Assembly: GCA_004524385.1 (NCBI GenBank)
Contig: SDNM01000014.1
Span: 1 to 12,344 of the forward strand
Source of the DNA: Promethearchaeota archaeon
GTDB lineage: Archaea; Asgardarchaeota; Lokiarchaeia; Sigyniarchaeales; SOKP01
DNA: 12,344 nucleotides
Reading direction: 5' to 3'
Shown: piece by piece, positions 5,433-12,344 of the stretch
How the letters are laid out: each line of letters opens with the position of its first letter
Numbering within the stretch: position 1 is the first letter of the stretch
Notes under the pieces: model-generated
Databases searched by the model: none
Told to the model about the DNA's origin: nothing
What the model saw: only the letters and a program-made list of their open reading frames with translations
Translations under genes and position numbers: made by a program

Positions 5433-7007
5433 TTATTTATAAGCATCTGCAAACAAGCGATAAAAATCATAAAGTTCAAATCCCATATCTTCATTTTGAG
5501 CTTTTTTTAAATCCAGAACCCTTTCAAATGATATCACACAGAAGGGACAATTGGTTACCAAGCCATTTACACCAAAATCTTTGGCGATTTCAATTCTTCT
5601 TATTGCTAAAGCGTCCGAGAGATCAGAATAGGCAGAACGAACACCACCACCTCCACCACAACAGAGTCCAGATTTAGGGGAGTCCACGAGCTCCAAACTG
5701 GGGATTTTACCTATTAAATCAATATAGATCTCTTCTTCCAAACCCGATGCCTTAATATGGCATGGATAATGATACATCAATTTTAAGGGGGTCTCTTTTA
5801 GGTCTTCTGTGTTTAAATCAATTATTTTTGCCATATATTCCCCTATATCATATATTTCAAAATTAATAGGAATATCATATTCTTTAGCAAGTTGCGGGTA
5901 GTCAAATCTCAAAGTAGAATTACATCCAGAACAGCTGGTAACTACATGAGTAATCCCTTTTTGTGCAAATTCATTAAATAGATTGAAATTTTGCGTAACA
6001 AATGGCTTCATCGTATCTCTTTGACCAGTTCTCATAAATGGAGATCCACAACAAGTCTGTCCTTTGGGTAAATGAACAGCAACTCGATTGTTTTGGAAAA
6101 TTTCAATAATCGCTCTGCAAGTATCTTGTTGTCTCCTATTAATAATACATCCTGTGAAAAGAATCACTTCTGCCTGCGGTTCGCCTTCAAATTCCTTAAT
6201 ATATTCTGGAAATAGACTAAATGCGGGAGTGTCTTGAACTGGTACGACGCCTCCTGTCTCAAGCACATTCTGGACTAATCTTTTGTGGGTGGGTAAGGGA
6301 CCAAGTCCTTCCTTAGTACACTGATATCTTAGCCATTCAACTACACCACGTCGAATATCGATATCTCTGGGACAAGCAATCTCACATTCTTGATCAATAG
6401 GACATTTGAATAGCCCTAAATCTATAGCTTCCCTCAATCTGCCGTCTTTGGAATCCCATGGATCGGATACAAATCTTGCGACCTTAACTAAAGCTGCGGG
6501 ACCAATAAATGTCCGGTCAACATCTATAACATTACAGTCTGAATAGCATGCGGCGCATAATATGCATGATTTAGCTTCCATAGTCTTTAGAAATTTGTTC
6601 ATGTCTATTTTACGAGGTTTTTCCACATTCTCCTCATTAAGATTAGCTATTCGCCATGGTCTTACATGTCTTATTCCATCAAAAAAAGGTTCAAGGTTTA
6701 CGACCAAATCTTTGATAACTTGTAAATGATCCAAAGGCTCAATTAATACACTATCATCGTTCATTACATCAAAAACGTGAGTTTTACAGGCTAAATTCGA
6801 TATTTTATTAATGCGCATTGCACAGGATCCACAGACTCCTTCTCTGCAAGACCTTCGGAATGACAAACTTTTACTCAAATTTTCCTTTATATATATCAAT
6901 CCATCTAAAACAGTTGTATCTTTTTCAGAAGGGACGTCAAATAGTTCGTATTTTGGCTTCAAATCGACACTTGGATCAAATCTAAACACTTTAAATTTTA
7001 CTAACAC
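5433..7007 (-). CDS. tfrB: TfrB-like iron-sulfur subunit: SdhB/FrdB fused to HdrB-type double CCG region
   Basis: This 524-residue protein starts at GTG with a strong SD (7013-7020). Domain order: plant-type [2Fe-2S] domain with C54, C59, C62, C74 (residues 1-110); dicluster domain with C148-x2-C151-x2-C154-x3-C158 and C202-x2-D205-x2-C208-x3-C212-P (about 140-220); then two complete CCG motifs, C287-x31-C319-C320-G...C359-x2-C362 and C416...C449-C450-G...C487-x2-C490. SdhB/FrdB proteins end near residue 240; the extra C-terminal half is the HdrB/HdrD type, which in heterodisulfide reductase carries noncubane [4Fe-4S] clusters for disulfide chemistry. This is the architecture of TfrB of methanogen thiol:fumarate reductase. 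No TM segment is present, so the complex is soluble or peripheral. D205 occupies the place that is non-Cys in the 3Fe-4S site of SdhB. A GlpC- or SdhE-like quinone or thiol partner is the main alternative to a CoM/CoB role. The flavoprotein gene lies 11 nt upstream. Confidence 0.92.
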   Translation of the reverse strand: MLVKFKVFRFDPSVDLKPKYELFDVPSEKDTTVLDGLIYIKENLSKSLSFRRSCREGVCGSCAMRINKISNLACKTHVFDVMNDDSVLIEPLDHLQVIKDLVVNLEPFFDGIRHVRPWRIANLNEENVEKPRKIDMNKFLKTMEAKSCILCAACYSDCNVIDVDRTFIGPAALVKVARFVSDPWDSKDGRLREAIDLGLFKCPIDQECEIACPRDIDIRRGVVEWLRYQCTKEGLGPLPTHKRLVQNVLETGGVVPVQDTPAFSLFPEYIKEFEGEPQAEVILFTGCIINRRQQDTCRAIIEIFQNNRVAVHLPKGQTCCGSPFMRTGQRDTMKPFVTQNFNLFNEFAQKGITHVVTSCSGCNSTLRFDYPQLAKEYDIPINFEIYDIGEYMAKIIDLNTEDLKETPLKLMYHYPCHIKASGLEEEIYIDLIGKIPSLELVDSPKSGLCCGGGGGVRSAYSDLSDALAIRRIEIAKDFGVNGLVTNCPFCVISFERVLDLKKAQNEDMGFELYDFYRLFADAYK

Positions 7008-7012
7008 AACTA

Positions 7013-7020
7013 ATCACCTC
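7013..7020 (-). promoter_or_regulatory. Ribosome binding site GAGGTGAT for the TfrB-like gene
   Basis: A perfect 8-nt anti-SD complement overlaps the TGA stop of the flavoprotein gene (7019-7021) and fixes the GTG start at 7007. The arrangement implies coupled translation of the two subunits. Confidence 0.8.
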
Positions 7021-8722
7021 AGTATTCCCTTGCTTTGGGAGGGAAATCTTTAATTATTACTGGTTCATATGATAAAATTGGTGTATTTCCGTTATTATAG
7101 GTAAATAAACTATGTTTTAACCAATTTTCATCGTCCCGTTCAGGAAAGTCTTCTCTATAGTGCGCACCTCGATGTTCTTTTCTATTTAATGCTCCTAATA
7201 CAATACATTCAGCCAAATCAAGTAAATTTTCTAATTCTAATGCATAAATTAAAGCGGTATTGAAAGTTTTACTCGAATCTCCTATATTTATGTCTTTAAA
7301 TTTTTCTTTTAAATCTTTAACAATTCTCAAACATTTTTCTAAACCTTGTTGGTTTCTAAAAAGGCTTGAATATTTCCACATAGTATCTTGTAATTGAGTT
7401 CTAATTTTGCTCACGTCATAATTTCCCTTAGAGGATAAAAGGGTATTGATTTTTTCTAATTCAGAATTTACCGATTCTAAAGGAAAATCTAATAGTTCAG
7501 CTTTTTTAATAAATTCAGCAGCTTTTAGTCCTGCTCGCCGTCCAAACAATACACATTCAGTTAGAGCATTTGCTCCTTCTCTATTGGCCCCCTGAACACC
7601 TGTACAAGCACATTCTCCTGCCGCAAATAATCCTTTAACGTTGGTTTCCCCCCAAATGTTAGTTTTTATACCTCCCATGGTAAAATGCTCACCAGGGATT
7701 ACTGGGACCAATTCCTTGTCTATATCGACAAACGCAAAATTTTTAGCCAACTCGGCGAAGGCGTCGAATCTTTGTTTGAACATCGGGATGTTCATTGATC
7801 TTCTAAATCTTTTTCTAAGTAAACGAAGATCAATTCCAATATATTTTCCTTCAATTCCTCTTCCCTCGTCTATTTCCTTTTGCATACCCTGGCTTACAAC
7901 ATCTCTTGGTGCCATTTCTTTAAAATGAGGTGCATATTTATCCATAAATCGTTCTCCTTGTGCATTAACAAGGTATCCTCCAAGTACCCTTGCTGTTTCA
8001 GAAATTAGTATTCCAGTACCATAAAGAACAGTTGGATGAAATTGTACGAATTCCATATCTTTGAGTAATGCGCCAGCTCTGAATGCGATAGCTGTACCAT
8101 CTCCAGTGCAAATATGAGAATTGCTAGTTACTGAATAGACACGACCCCCCCCTCCAGAAGCTATTATGACTGCCTTCGCTCTAATTACATAAAACTCACC
8201 ATCTGCGATATCATAAGCTGTTATTCCTCGGCAAATTCCATCTTTAACGAGAAGTGAAGTCACAAAAAATTCATTATAAAATGTTACGCGCCTTTTATAT
8301 AGCTGTTCTTGGAGAGTGCAGACTAATTCTTGCGCCCATCCGCTACTTACTATCGTTGCTGTGCGCGTTGTCATACCTCCCGGAGAAGATCTAATAATAG
8401 CTCCACTGATAGTCCGATGGAAAACTATGCCCATATCTTCCAATCGTATTAATTCGGGAAAGCCTTCTTCTGCCATCACTTCGACAGCATCTTGATCGTT
8501 AAGATAATCTCCTCCCTTGATGGTTTCTCTCATATATTCGTTAGGATCCTCCCCCGGAGCAGGAGATATGTGAAGTGCCCCAGTAGCGCTTACAGTATGG
8601 GATCTTACGGGATAAACTTTACTAACGATTCCTACATCAACAGTTTTACAGCTTACTTCGGCTGCTCTGAGACCAGCGAGCCCAGCTCCTACAATGACAA
8701 CATCATGAACTTTAGTTATCAT
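7019..8722 (-). CDS. sdhA: Succinate dehydrogenase/fumarate reductase-family flavoprotein subunit (TfrA/SdhA type)
   Basis: A 567-residue FAD subunit, usual length for the family. Seen: Rossmann motif VGAGLAG (11-17); RSHTV (40-44) with H42, the position of the covalent histidyl-FAD linkage in SdhA/FrdA; GGGGRVY (190-196); TGDG (206-209); EFVQFHPT (224-231); SETARVLGG (241-249); PRD with R273 (proton-shuttle Arg); HFTMGGI with H346; GANREGANAL with R381; and a C-terminal helical domain with the HRGAHYRED motif. R273, H346 and R381 match the conserved dicarboxylate-site residues. The conserved capping-domain His (E. coli SdhA H242, FrdA H232) has no counterpart: residues 120-145 (TATIVSSGWAQELVCTL) contain no His. 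It should oxidise succinate or reduce fumarate or a related enoate, passing electrons to the TfrB-like subunit 11 nt downstream. No SD is seen; a TATA box 27 nt upstream suggests a leaderless first operon gene. Whether it works as TfrA, Sdh or on another substrate is not decided. Confidence 0.93.
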   Translation of the reverse strand: MITKVHDVVIVGAGLAGLRAAEVSCKTVDVGIVSKVYPVRSHTVSATGALHISPAPGEDPNEYMRETIKGGDYLNDQDAVEVMAEEGFPELIRLEDMGIVFHRTISGAIIRSSPGGMTTRTATIVSSGWAQELVCTLQEQLYKRRVTFYNEFFVTSLLVKDGICRGITAYDIADGEFYVIRAKAVIIASGGGGRVYSVTSNSHICTGDGTAIAFRAGALLKDMEFVQFHPTVLYGTGILISETARVLGGYLVNAQGERFMDKYAPHFKEMAPRDVVSQGMQKEIDEGRGIEGKYIGIDLRLLRKRFRRSMNIPMFKQRFDAFAELAKNFAFVDIDKELVPVIPGEHFTMGGIKTNIWGETNVKGLFAAGECACTGVQGANREGANALTECVLFGRRAGLKAAEFIKKAELLDFPLESVNSELEKINTLLSSKGNYDVSKIRTQLQDTMWKYSSLFRNQQGLEKCLRIVKDLKEKFKDINIGDSSKTFNTALIYALELENLLDLAECIVLGALNRKEHRGAHYREDFPERDDENWLKHSLFTYNNGNTPILSYEPVIIKDFPPKAREY

Positions 8723-8745
8723 AACATAATTTCATATGAAATTGA

Positions 8746-8753
8746 TTTATATT
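8746..8753 (-). promoter_or_regulatory. TATA box of the flavoprotein operon, leaderless spacing
   Basis: Minus-strand ATATAAAT is centred about 27 nt upstream of ATG 8722. Archaeal initiation 24-28 nt downstream of the TATA centre would place the 5' end at or next to the start codon, matching the absence of an SD there. Confidence 0.55.
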
Positions 8754-8810
8754 TAATATAAGTTTTTCAGATATTACTAAATATCAATTTAATATTTAAT
8801 TAAGATTTCT

Positions 8811-8828
8811 TCTTTTTATATAAAAAGA
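8811..8828. repeat. Perfect 18-bp palindrome with a central TATATA core
   Basis: TCTTTTTATATAAAAAGA is its own reverse complement. It lies about 90 nt upstream of the flavoprotein start and outside its TATA box. It may be a symmetric regulator site or a two-way TATA element; AT-richness makes a chance origin possible. Confidence 0.5.
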
Positions 8829-9027
8829 TTATTCGAGTTTTCTACTCTTTATTATTCAAAAATCCAGCGCTAATTCTTGTTTATTAATAACCACATAAAC
8901 ACATTATTATTGGAAAAAGTCTCCAAGATACAATTATTTTGAATTTAACTAAATAGTACAAATACTTAAATATTAATTTGACAAAATATTCATAACCGAA
9001 ATCTTAATTAAAAAAAACGACATTTTT

Positions 9028-9160
9028 AATTTCTCACCAATGGTTATAAATCCAAAGAAAATAATTGAATTCAATACTTTGAGGAAAATTTAGAAATCAT
9101 TAAATATGCTGATCATCGATAAATTCGGGAATTAATGAGATTTGTTATTGGTGGGAAATT
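9028..9160. repeat. Inverted repeat, 14-nt arms (13/14) with 105-nt spacer
   Basis: AATTTCTCACCAAT at 9028-9041 pairs with ATTGGTGGGAAATT at 9147-9160. The single mismatch is T opposite G, a wobble in RNA. The right arm ends 41 nt before the start of the surface-protein gene. The arms contain the most GC-containing words in this AT-rich gap. Confidence 0.55.
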
Positions 9161-9201
9161 AAGCAAAAACAAGAAATTTATTAGAAAAAAATTATGAAAA
9201 A

Positions 9202-12200
9202 ATGAAAAAAATGAAAAAACAAACAAAAAGAATCTTTGCCTTTAGCGTAATTCTAGCAATATTTCTTTTGAGCACGGTAAACGGAACTATTTCGGTTGCT
9301 GCGATTACTCCTTCTTCAGCAGGAAGCTCCTCAACTATGGAAGGGGATGGTCTAACTTTCAATATTCAAAAAGGAGATCCAATACCACAGTATCCGGTGC
9401 AGTATGGTGTTACAATACCCGATACTAACATGTGGACTTCTTATGTAGTACATGCTTCTAATCAAGGAGAGTTTAAAATTAAGGATTGGGACGGAACTAC
9501 GGAGGATACACTGACAATTAACAATCCAGGGGATGATATTTCTTTAATATCTCCATGGGATTTCGATTTTAATTTAGACAGTCTAACGGACAACGATTAT
9601 ATTGATCCTTGGGATATTAGATGGCTTCAAGCAAATGCCAGCAGCGCAGAGAGCGACACGCTTATGCCCTACACTGTAAATTCTGTTTGGCACTATTATG
9701 TAATGACAGAGGGTTCTTCACTATCCGTACCGGTAAGAGACAGTACTCCAATACAAGTTGATATAATAATTAGTAGTTCCGGTCCTAAAGTATTAAAATG
9801 TAATAAGATACGCACTTCTTCCTATGTTGATGATATTGTGATCATTTCCCCAAGCGGTAAAATATTAGATTTTGAGGAATTCGAAGCGTTATTTGATACC
9901 GAACATCTCTTTTGGTACTATATTTTTGTTGCTCAAGAAGTTGGAACTTATCGATTGTTATTGCATGAGGATATCTTTCCAGATGATTTAGAAATAGAAT
10001 TTTTAGATTTTAATTTAAAAACGCTTCCTTTAAATACATTAACATACGGAGGTACAGGCGATGACACTCCAAGTTTACAGGATTATGACGATAATGAGTG
10101 GACTATAGAATGGTGGAAATTCTCCGGAAATAAAGGAGATAAATTTACGTTGGAAAAAGAGGAACAATATGGCTATGATGATATAACTGATTTTTATCTT
10201 TGGTACCCAACATGTTCCGGATACGAAGCGTATAATTTAGCTGCAACACCAAAAGAACTATTTTTACCAACAACGGGTAATTTCTATATCTCAACGGTCC
10301 ATTCTGAAGCTTGGAGTTTAGTTAGGTACTCTCTACTCTTAAAGCCAATCTCTGTTATTGATTATAGTATTGGAGACGAATTAACGACGATTTATATATC
10401 AAAAAATGAAAGAAAAGCGATAGAGTTTGAAATTCCACAAGACTCATTTGTGAGATTTAATTTCACCACAACAGGATTTGGTACGCCTAGTCAACCTCTA
10501 TCGGATACTGAAATTGTAGATCCAATGTACGATCAAGAATATCAGTTCATTTTTGAAGATGCGAAAAAATTTGGTTGTCATGAGGAGATCGACCCTATTG
10601 ATACTAAAATGGTCGCCGGAGAAGATTTTTACTATTATTACATGCCCGCAGGGAAGTACGAAGCAATAATAAGGAATCTTGACGATACTGAAGACGGAAT
10701 ATTTCAAATAAGCTCTAAATTTGTTGATTGGGCTCCCGATCCAATTCCCGTCAATACGCTTTCATATCCAGAAAGGTATCCTGCACAATCTATGACCTTT
10801 GAATTTCTACCTGACGAATTTAATTCCAGTCTCAAACAGGCAAAAGCGTTAACTTTTGATGTTACTGGTCCGGGGCAATTTTACTTAAATACTACCATGT
10901 TGGTTTCAGATAACTTAGCTGCTATTCCCTCAACAGGAACTCCCACACATCTTTATACATGGAATAATACAGATGATTTATTTTATAGCCTTGATCCACA
11001 ACCTGTATATTCAATGGATGGAGTGGGCAATGGTTGGGAAGATCTGTTTTTGATTGCTTCTCCTTACAAATTTACTGGAGCTCAGTTCAATTTCACAACA
11101 CCTGGAGATGCTGGTGGAGAAACGTGGATGTACATTTGGGGGGGATCCTCTTGGAATCAAATAACTGGAACAGTTATTGATGGAACTAATGATCTCACCC
11201 AGAATGGAACAATAGAACTTAATATCGATGCTGATTTTGAAGATTGGGAAAAAGGTTGTCCATACCATCCAGTTTATGGTGCTGGAACACCTCTTGATAT
11301 TCCAATGGTTAATGAGGATGATTATTATTGGTTGGTTTTCGATCAATGGTGGGATTATACTCCTGTCCCTATTATAGATCAAATAACCTTATTAAATATG
11401 ACTATTTCTGGTAATATAAATTTCGCACTTTTGAGGGATAGCGGATACGAACATTGTGATGTCTGGTGGCCTGCTGATATCCAACAACCCGCACAAATTA
11501 CTGATTTCATGCTAAGTCAAGACGAAGACATTGCGCCTTATGAAAGCGTTTCTTCTCCAATTATAAAAGATGGTGATCCTTGGACCATCGGTATCGAAGA
11601 GGGAACTTATAAACTGTTAGTTATCCCAGAAAACTGGGATTATCCCGGTAATATTAGTATTAATTTTGCCATCGTAGATTACTGGGGCTATAGTGTAAAA
11701 GATACCTATACCATCGACAGCCAACCACTCACTTATCCATGGAATATAACTGATAGCACAGTAATTCCAGGTTTACACCTATACAACTATTCGACCTATC
11801 CGTATGATTTAGAAAAAACTTATAATAACACTGAAGTAGAAATACTCGGTAGCGAAGGTTATTTCGTTCTTGATTGCTACGGTTCGGCATATAATTGGAC
11901 CCAATTAGTAATTTGGTTTCAAAACATATCCCTTACTGGAGGTTATGGTGTTGATATTTATCTCATGCAAGATCTCCCCTGGGTGGACAACGATGGTCCT
12001 AATAATGAGGTAGTATTACTCGCAGATACAGTTGTTACCAATAATACAATTGAGTTCGGAGTTTTATCGGATCATTTTACATTGATATTTGAGTGTAGAG
12101 ATAATGGTAATGAGATGATAGGCTTTAAAATTGGATTAAGCCAATACAACACTGGTAAATTAACTACAACGGCTCCAGTGGCGTCAGGAATATCAATATT

Positions 12201-12344
12201 AGGTGTTGGAGGTGGTGACGATGACGACGACGACGACGAGGAAGTCTCGCTCCCAATCCCCATTTGGGTTCTAATTGGGGTAGTTGCCATAATTGGAGGT
12301 GGCATAGCCGGGATACTCATATTTCTAAAGAAAAAAGGCAGAAA
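9202..12344 (+). CDS. Large cell-surface protein, partial at C-terminus: signal peptide, repeated ectodomain, Asp-rich linker, TM
   Basis: An uninterrupted frame of 1047 codons runs from ATG 9202 to the right edge with no stop, so the 3' end is missing. ATG 9211 (Met4) is an equally good start; no clear SD precedes either. Signal peptide: KKMKKQTKR then a hydrophobic core, cleavage near A33/A34. The ectodomain (about 35-1004) is acidic, rich in Tyr, Trp, Thr and Asn, with few Cys and about fifteen N-x-S/T sequons, mostly after residue 420. Similar blocks recur: GTYRLLL...NTLTYGG (248-284), GKYEAII...NTLSYPE (484-524), GTYKLLV...QPLTYPW (801-847), reminiscent of PPC/Ig-like beta-sandwich modules. 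Then GGG and D1006-D1012-EE, a TM helix at about 1020-1042 and a basic KKKGR tail. It is most likely a glycosylated surface protein anchored by its C-terminus, S-layer-associated or adhesive (inference). I recognise no enzyme motif. The cytoplasmic part may continue beyond the window. Confidence 0.9.
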   Translation, partial: MKKMKKQTKRIFAFSVILAIFLLSTVNGTISVAAITPSSAGSSSTMEGDGLTFNIQKGDPIPQYPVQYGVTIPDTNMWTSYVVHASNQGEFKIKDWDGTTEDTLTINNPGDDISLISPWDFDFNLDSLTDNDYIDPWDIRWLQANASSAESDTLMPYTVNSVWHYYVMTEGSSLSVPVRDSTPIQVDIIISSSGPKVLKCNKIRTSSYVDDIVIISPSGKILDFEEFEALFDTEHLFWYYIFVAQEVGTYRLLLHEDIFPDDLEIEFLDFNLKTLPLNTLTYGGTGDDTPSLQDYDDNEWTIEWWKFSGNKGDKFTLEKEEQYGYDDITDFYLWYPTCSGYEAYNLAATPKELFLPTTGNFYISTVHSEAWSLVRYSLLLKPISVIDYSIGDELTTIYISKNERKAIEFEIPQDSFVRFNFTTTGFGTPSQPLSDTEIVDPMYDQEYQFIFEDAKKFGCHEEIDPIDTKMVAGEDFYYYYMPAGKYEAIIRNLDDTEDGIFQISSKFVDWAPDPIPVNTLSYPERYPAQSMTFEFLPDEFNSSLKQAKALTFDVTGPGQFYLNTTMLVSDNLAAIPSTGTPTHLYTWNNTDDLFYSLDPQPVYSMDGVGNGWEDLFLIASPYKFTGAQFNFTTPGDAGGETWMYIWGGSSWNQITGTVIDGTNDLTQNGTIELNIDADFEDWEKGCPYHPVYGAGTPLDIPMVNEDDYYWLVFDQWWDYTPVPIIDQITLLNMTISGNINFALLRDSGYEHCDVWWPADIQQPAQITDFMLSQDEDIAPYESVSSPIIKDGDPWTIGIEEGTYKLLVIPENWDYPGNISINFAIVDYWGYSVKDTYTIDSQPLTYPWNITDSTVIPGLHLYNYSTYPYDLEKTYNNTEVEILGSEGYFVLDCYGSAYNWTQLVIWFQNISLTGGYGVDIYLMQDLPWVDNDGPNNEVVLLADTVVTNNTIEFGVLSDHFTLIFECRDNGNEMIGFKIGLSQYNTGKLTTTAPVASGISILGVGGGDDDDDDDEEVSLPIPIWVLIGVVAIIGGGIAGILIFLKKKGR
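12217..12243 (+). repeat. GAC/GAT-rich tract encoding an Asp7-Glu2 linker
   Basis: Nine consecutive acidic codons (mostly GAC) form a low-complexity run just before the TM segment of the surface protein. It probably acts as a charged stalk at the membrane surface. The opposite strand reads as a spurious poly-Ser frame. Confidence 0.8.

Larger units (their letters stand above)
8723..9201. other. Divergent intergenic region with palindromes, no gene seen
   Basis: These 479 nt separate the minus-strand flavoprotein operon from the plus-strand surface protein. They are dense in stops in all frames. Contents: the operon TATA box (8746-8753), an 18-bp palindrome (8811-8828), a long-spaced inverted repeat (9028-9041 with 9147-9160), a 12-bp palindrome ATTGAATTCAAT (9064-9075), AATTC-GG-GAATT (9122-9133), and TTATAAAT (9044-9051), a possible TATA box for the plus-strand gene. 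I see no tRNA or coding signal. Confidence 0.6.

Noticed and set aside
5177..5677. Plus-strand 166-codon frame
   Set aside because: It is antisense to the PrpD-like and TfrB-like genes and spans their junction; no protein-like composition or SD.
7641..7928. Plus-strand 95-codon frame
   Set aside because: It lies wholly antisense to conserved parts of the flavoprotein gene.
9194..9205. ATG at 9194 as start of the surface protein
   Set aside because: This frame stops after three codons (ATG AAA AAA TGA); the long frame begins at 9202.
11011..11382. Minus-strand 123-codon frame
   Set aside because: It is antisense to the continuous 1047-codon surface-protein frame, which has signal peptide and TM features.
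12072..12320. Minus-strand 82-codon frame with a poly-Ser stretch
   Set aside because: It is the complement of the Asp-rich linker and TM codons of the surface protein, with no SD or family features.
1..12344. CRISPR array, insertion sequence, tRNA or rRNA
   Set aside because: I saw no spaced direct repeats, transposase-like frame, terminal inverted repeats with target duplication, or tRNA-type sequence blocks.

Overview
The window reads as AT-rich archaeal DNA, probably from an uncultured Asgard-type (Lokiarchaeia-like) lineage. Seen directly: strong GGTG-containing Shine-Dalgarno sites, TATA-like boxes about 27 nt upstream of starts that lack an SD, oligo-T stretches after stop codons, and membrane proteins with archaeal-style surface architecture. 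The Asgard assignment is inference from gene content and style; no marker gene is present.

Layout. (1) 1-396, minus strand: the N-terminal part of an HdrC/HdrD-type iron-sulfur protein that runs off the left edge. (2) 397-750: a divergent intergenic region. (3) 751-1764 and 1944-2501, plus strand: two membrane proteins of unknown function, one a secreted acidic ectodomain with a TM helix and a cytoplasmic zinc ribbon, the other a multi-TM protein with a tandem EPT-repeat N-terminus. (4) 2573-3094, minus strand: a gamma-carbonic-anhydrase-like hexapeptide protein that has lost two of three zinc histidines, apparently its own transcription unit. (5) 8722 down to 3213, minus strand: a tight four-gene operon, flavoprotein (SdhA/FrdA/TfrA family), TfrB-like iron-sulfur subunit (SdhB fused to an HdrB-like double CCG region), MmgE/PrpD-family dehydratase, CPBP intramembrane protease, with gaps of 11, 17 and 10 nt. 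(6) 8723-9201: a 479-nt divergent intergenic region with an 18-bp palindrome and a long-spaced inverted repeat. (7) 9202 to the right edge, plus strand: a surface protein of at least 1047 residues (signal peptide, repeated beta-type ectodomain, Asp-rich linker, TM helix, basic tail), open at the window end.

How the genes may work together. The flavoprotein plus TfrB-like subunit form a soluble fumarate reductase/succinate dehydrogenase-type unit without membrane anchors; its electron partner is likely a thiol/disulfide couple or another Hdr-like protein, as in thiol:fumarate reductase. The co-transcribed MmgE/PrpD protein belongs to a family that forms or removes C=C bonds in di- and tricarboxylic acids, so the operon may pair dehydration with C=C reduction, or the reverse. 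That pairing, and the altered substrate-site segment in the flavoprotein, leave room for a substrate other than fumarate. The most unusual material is this operon, the degenerate gamma-CA and the large surface protein.
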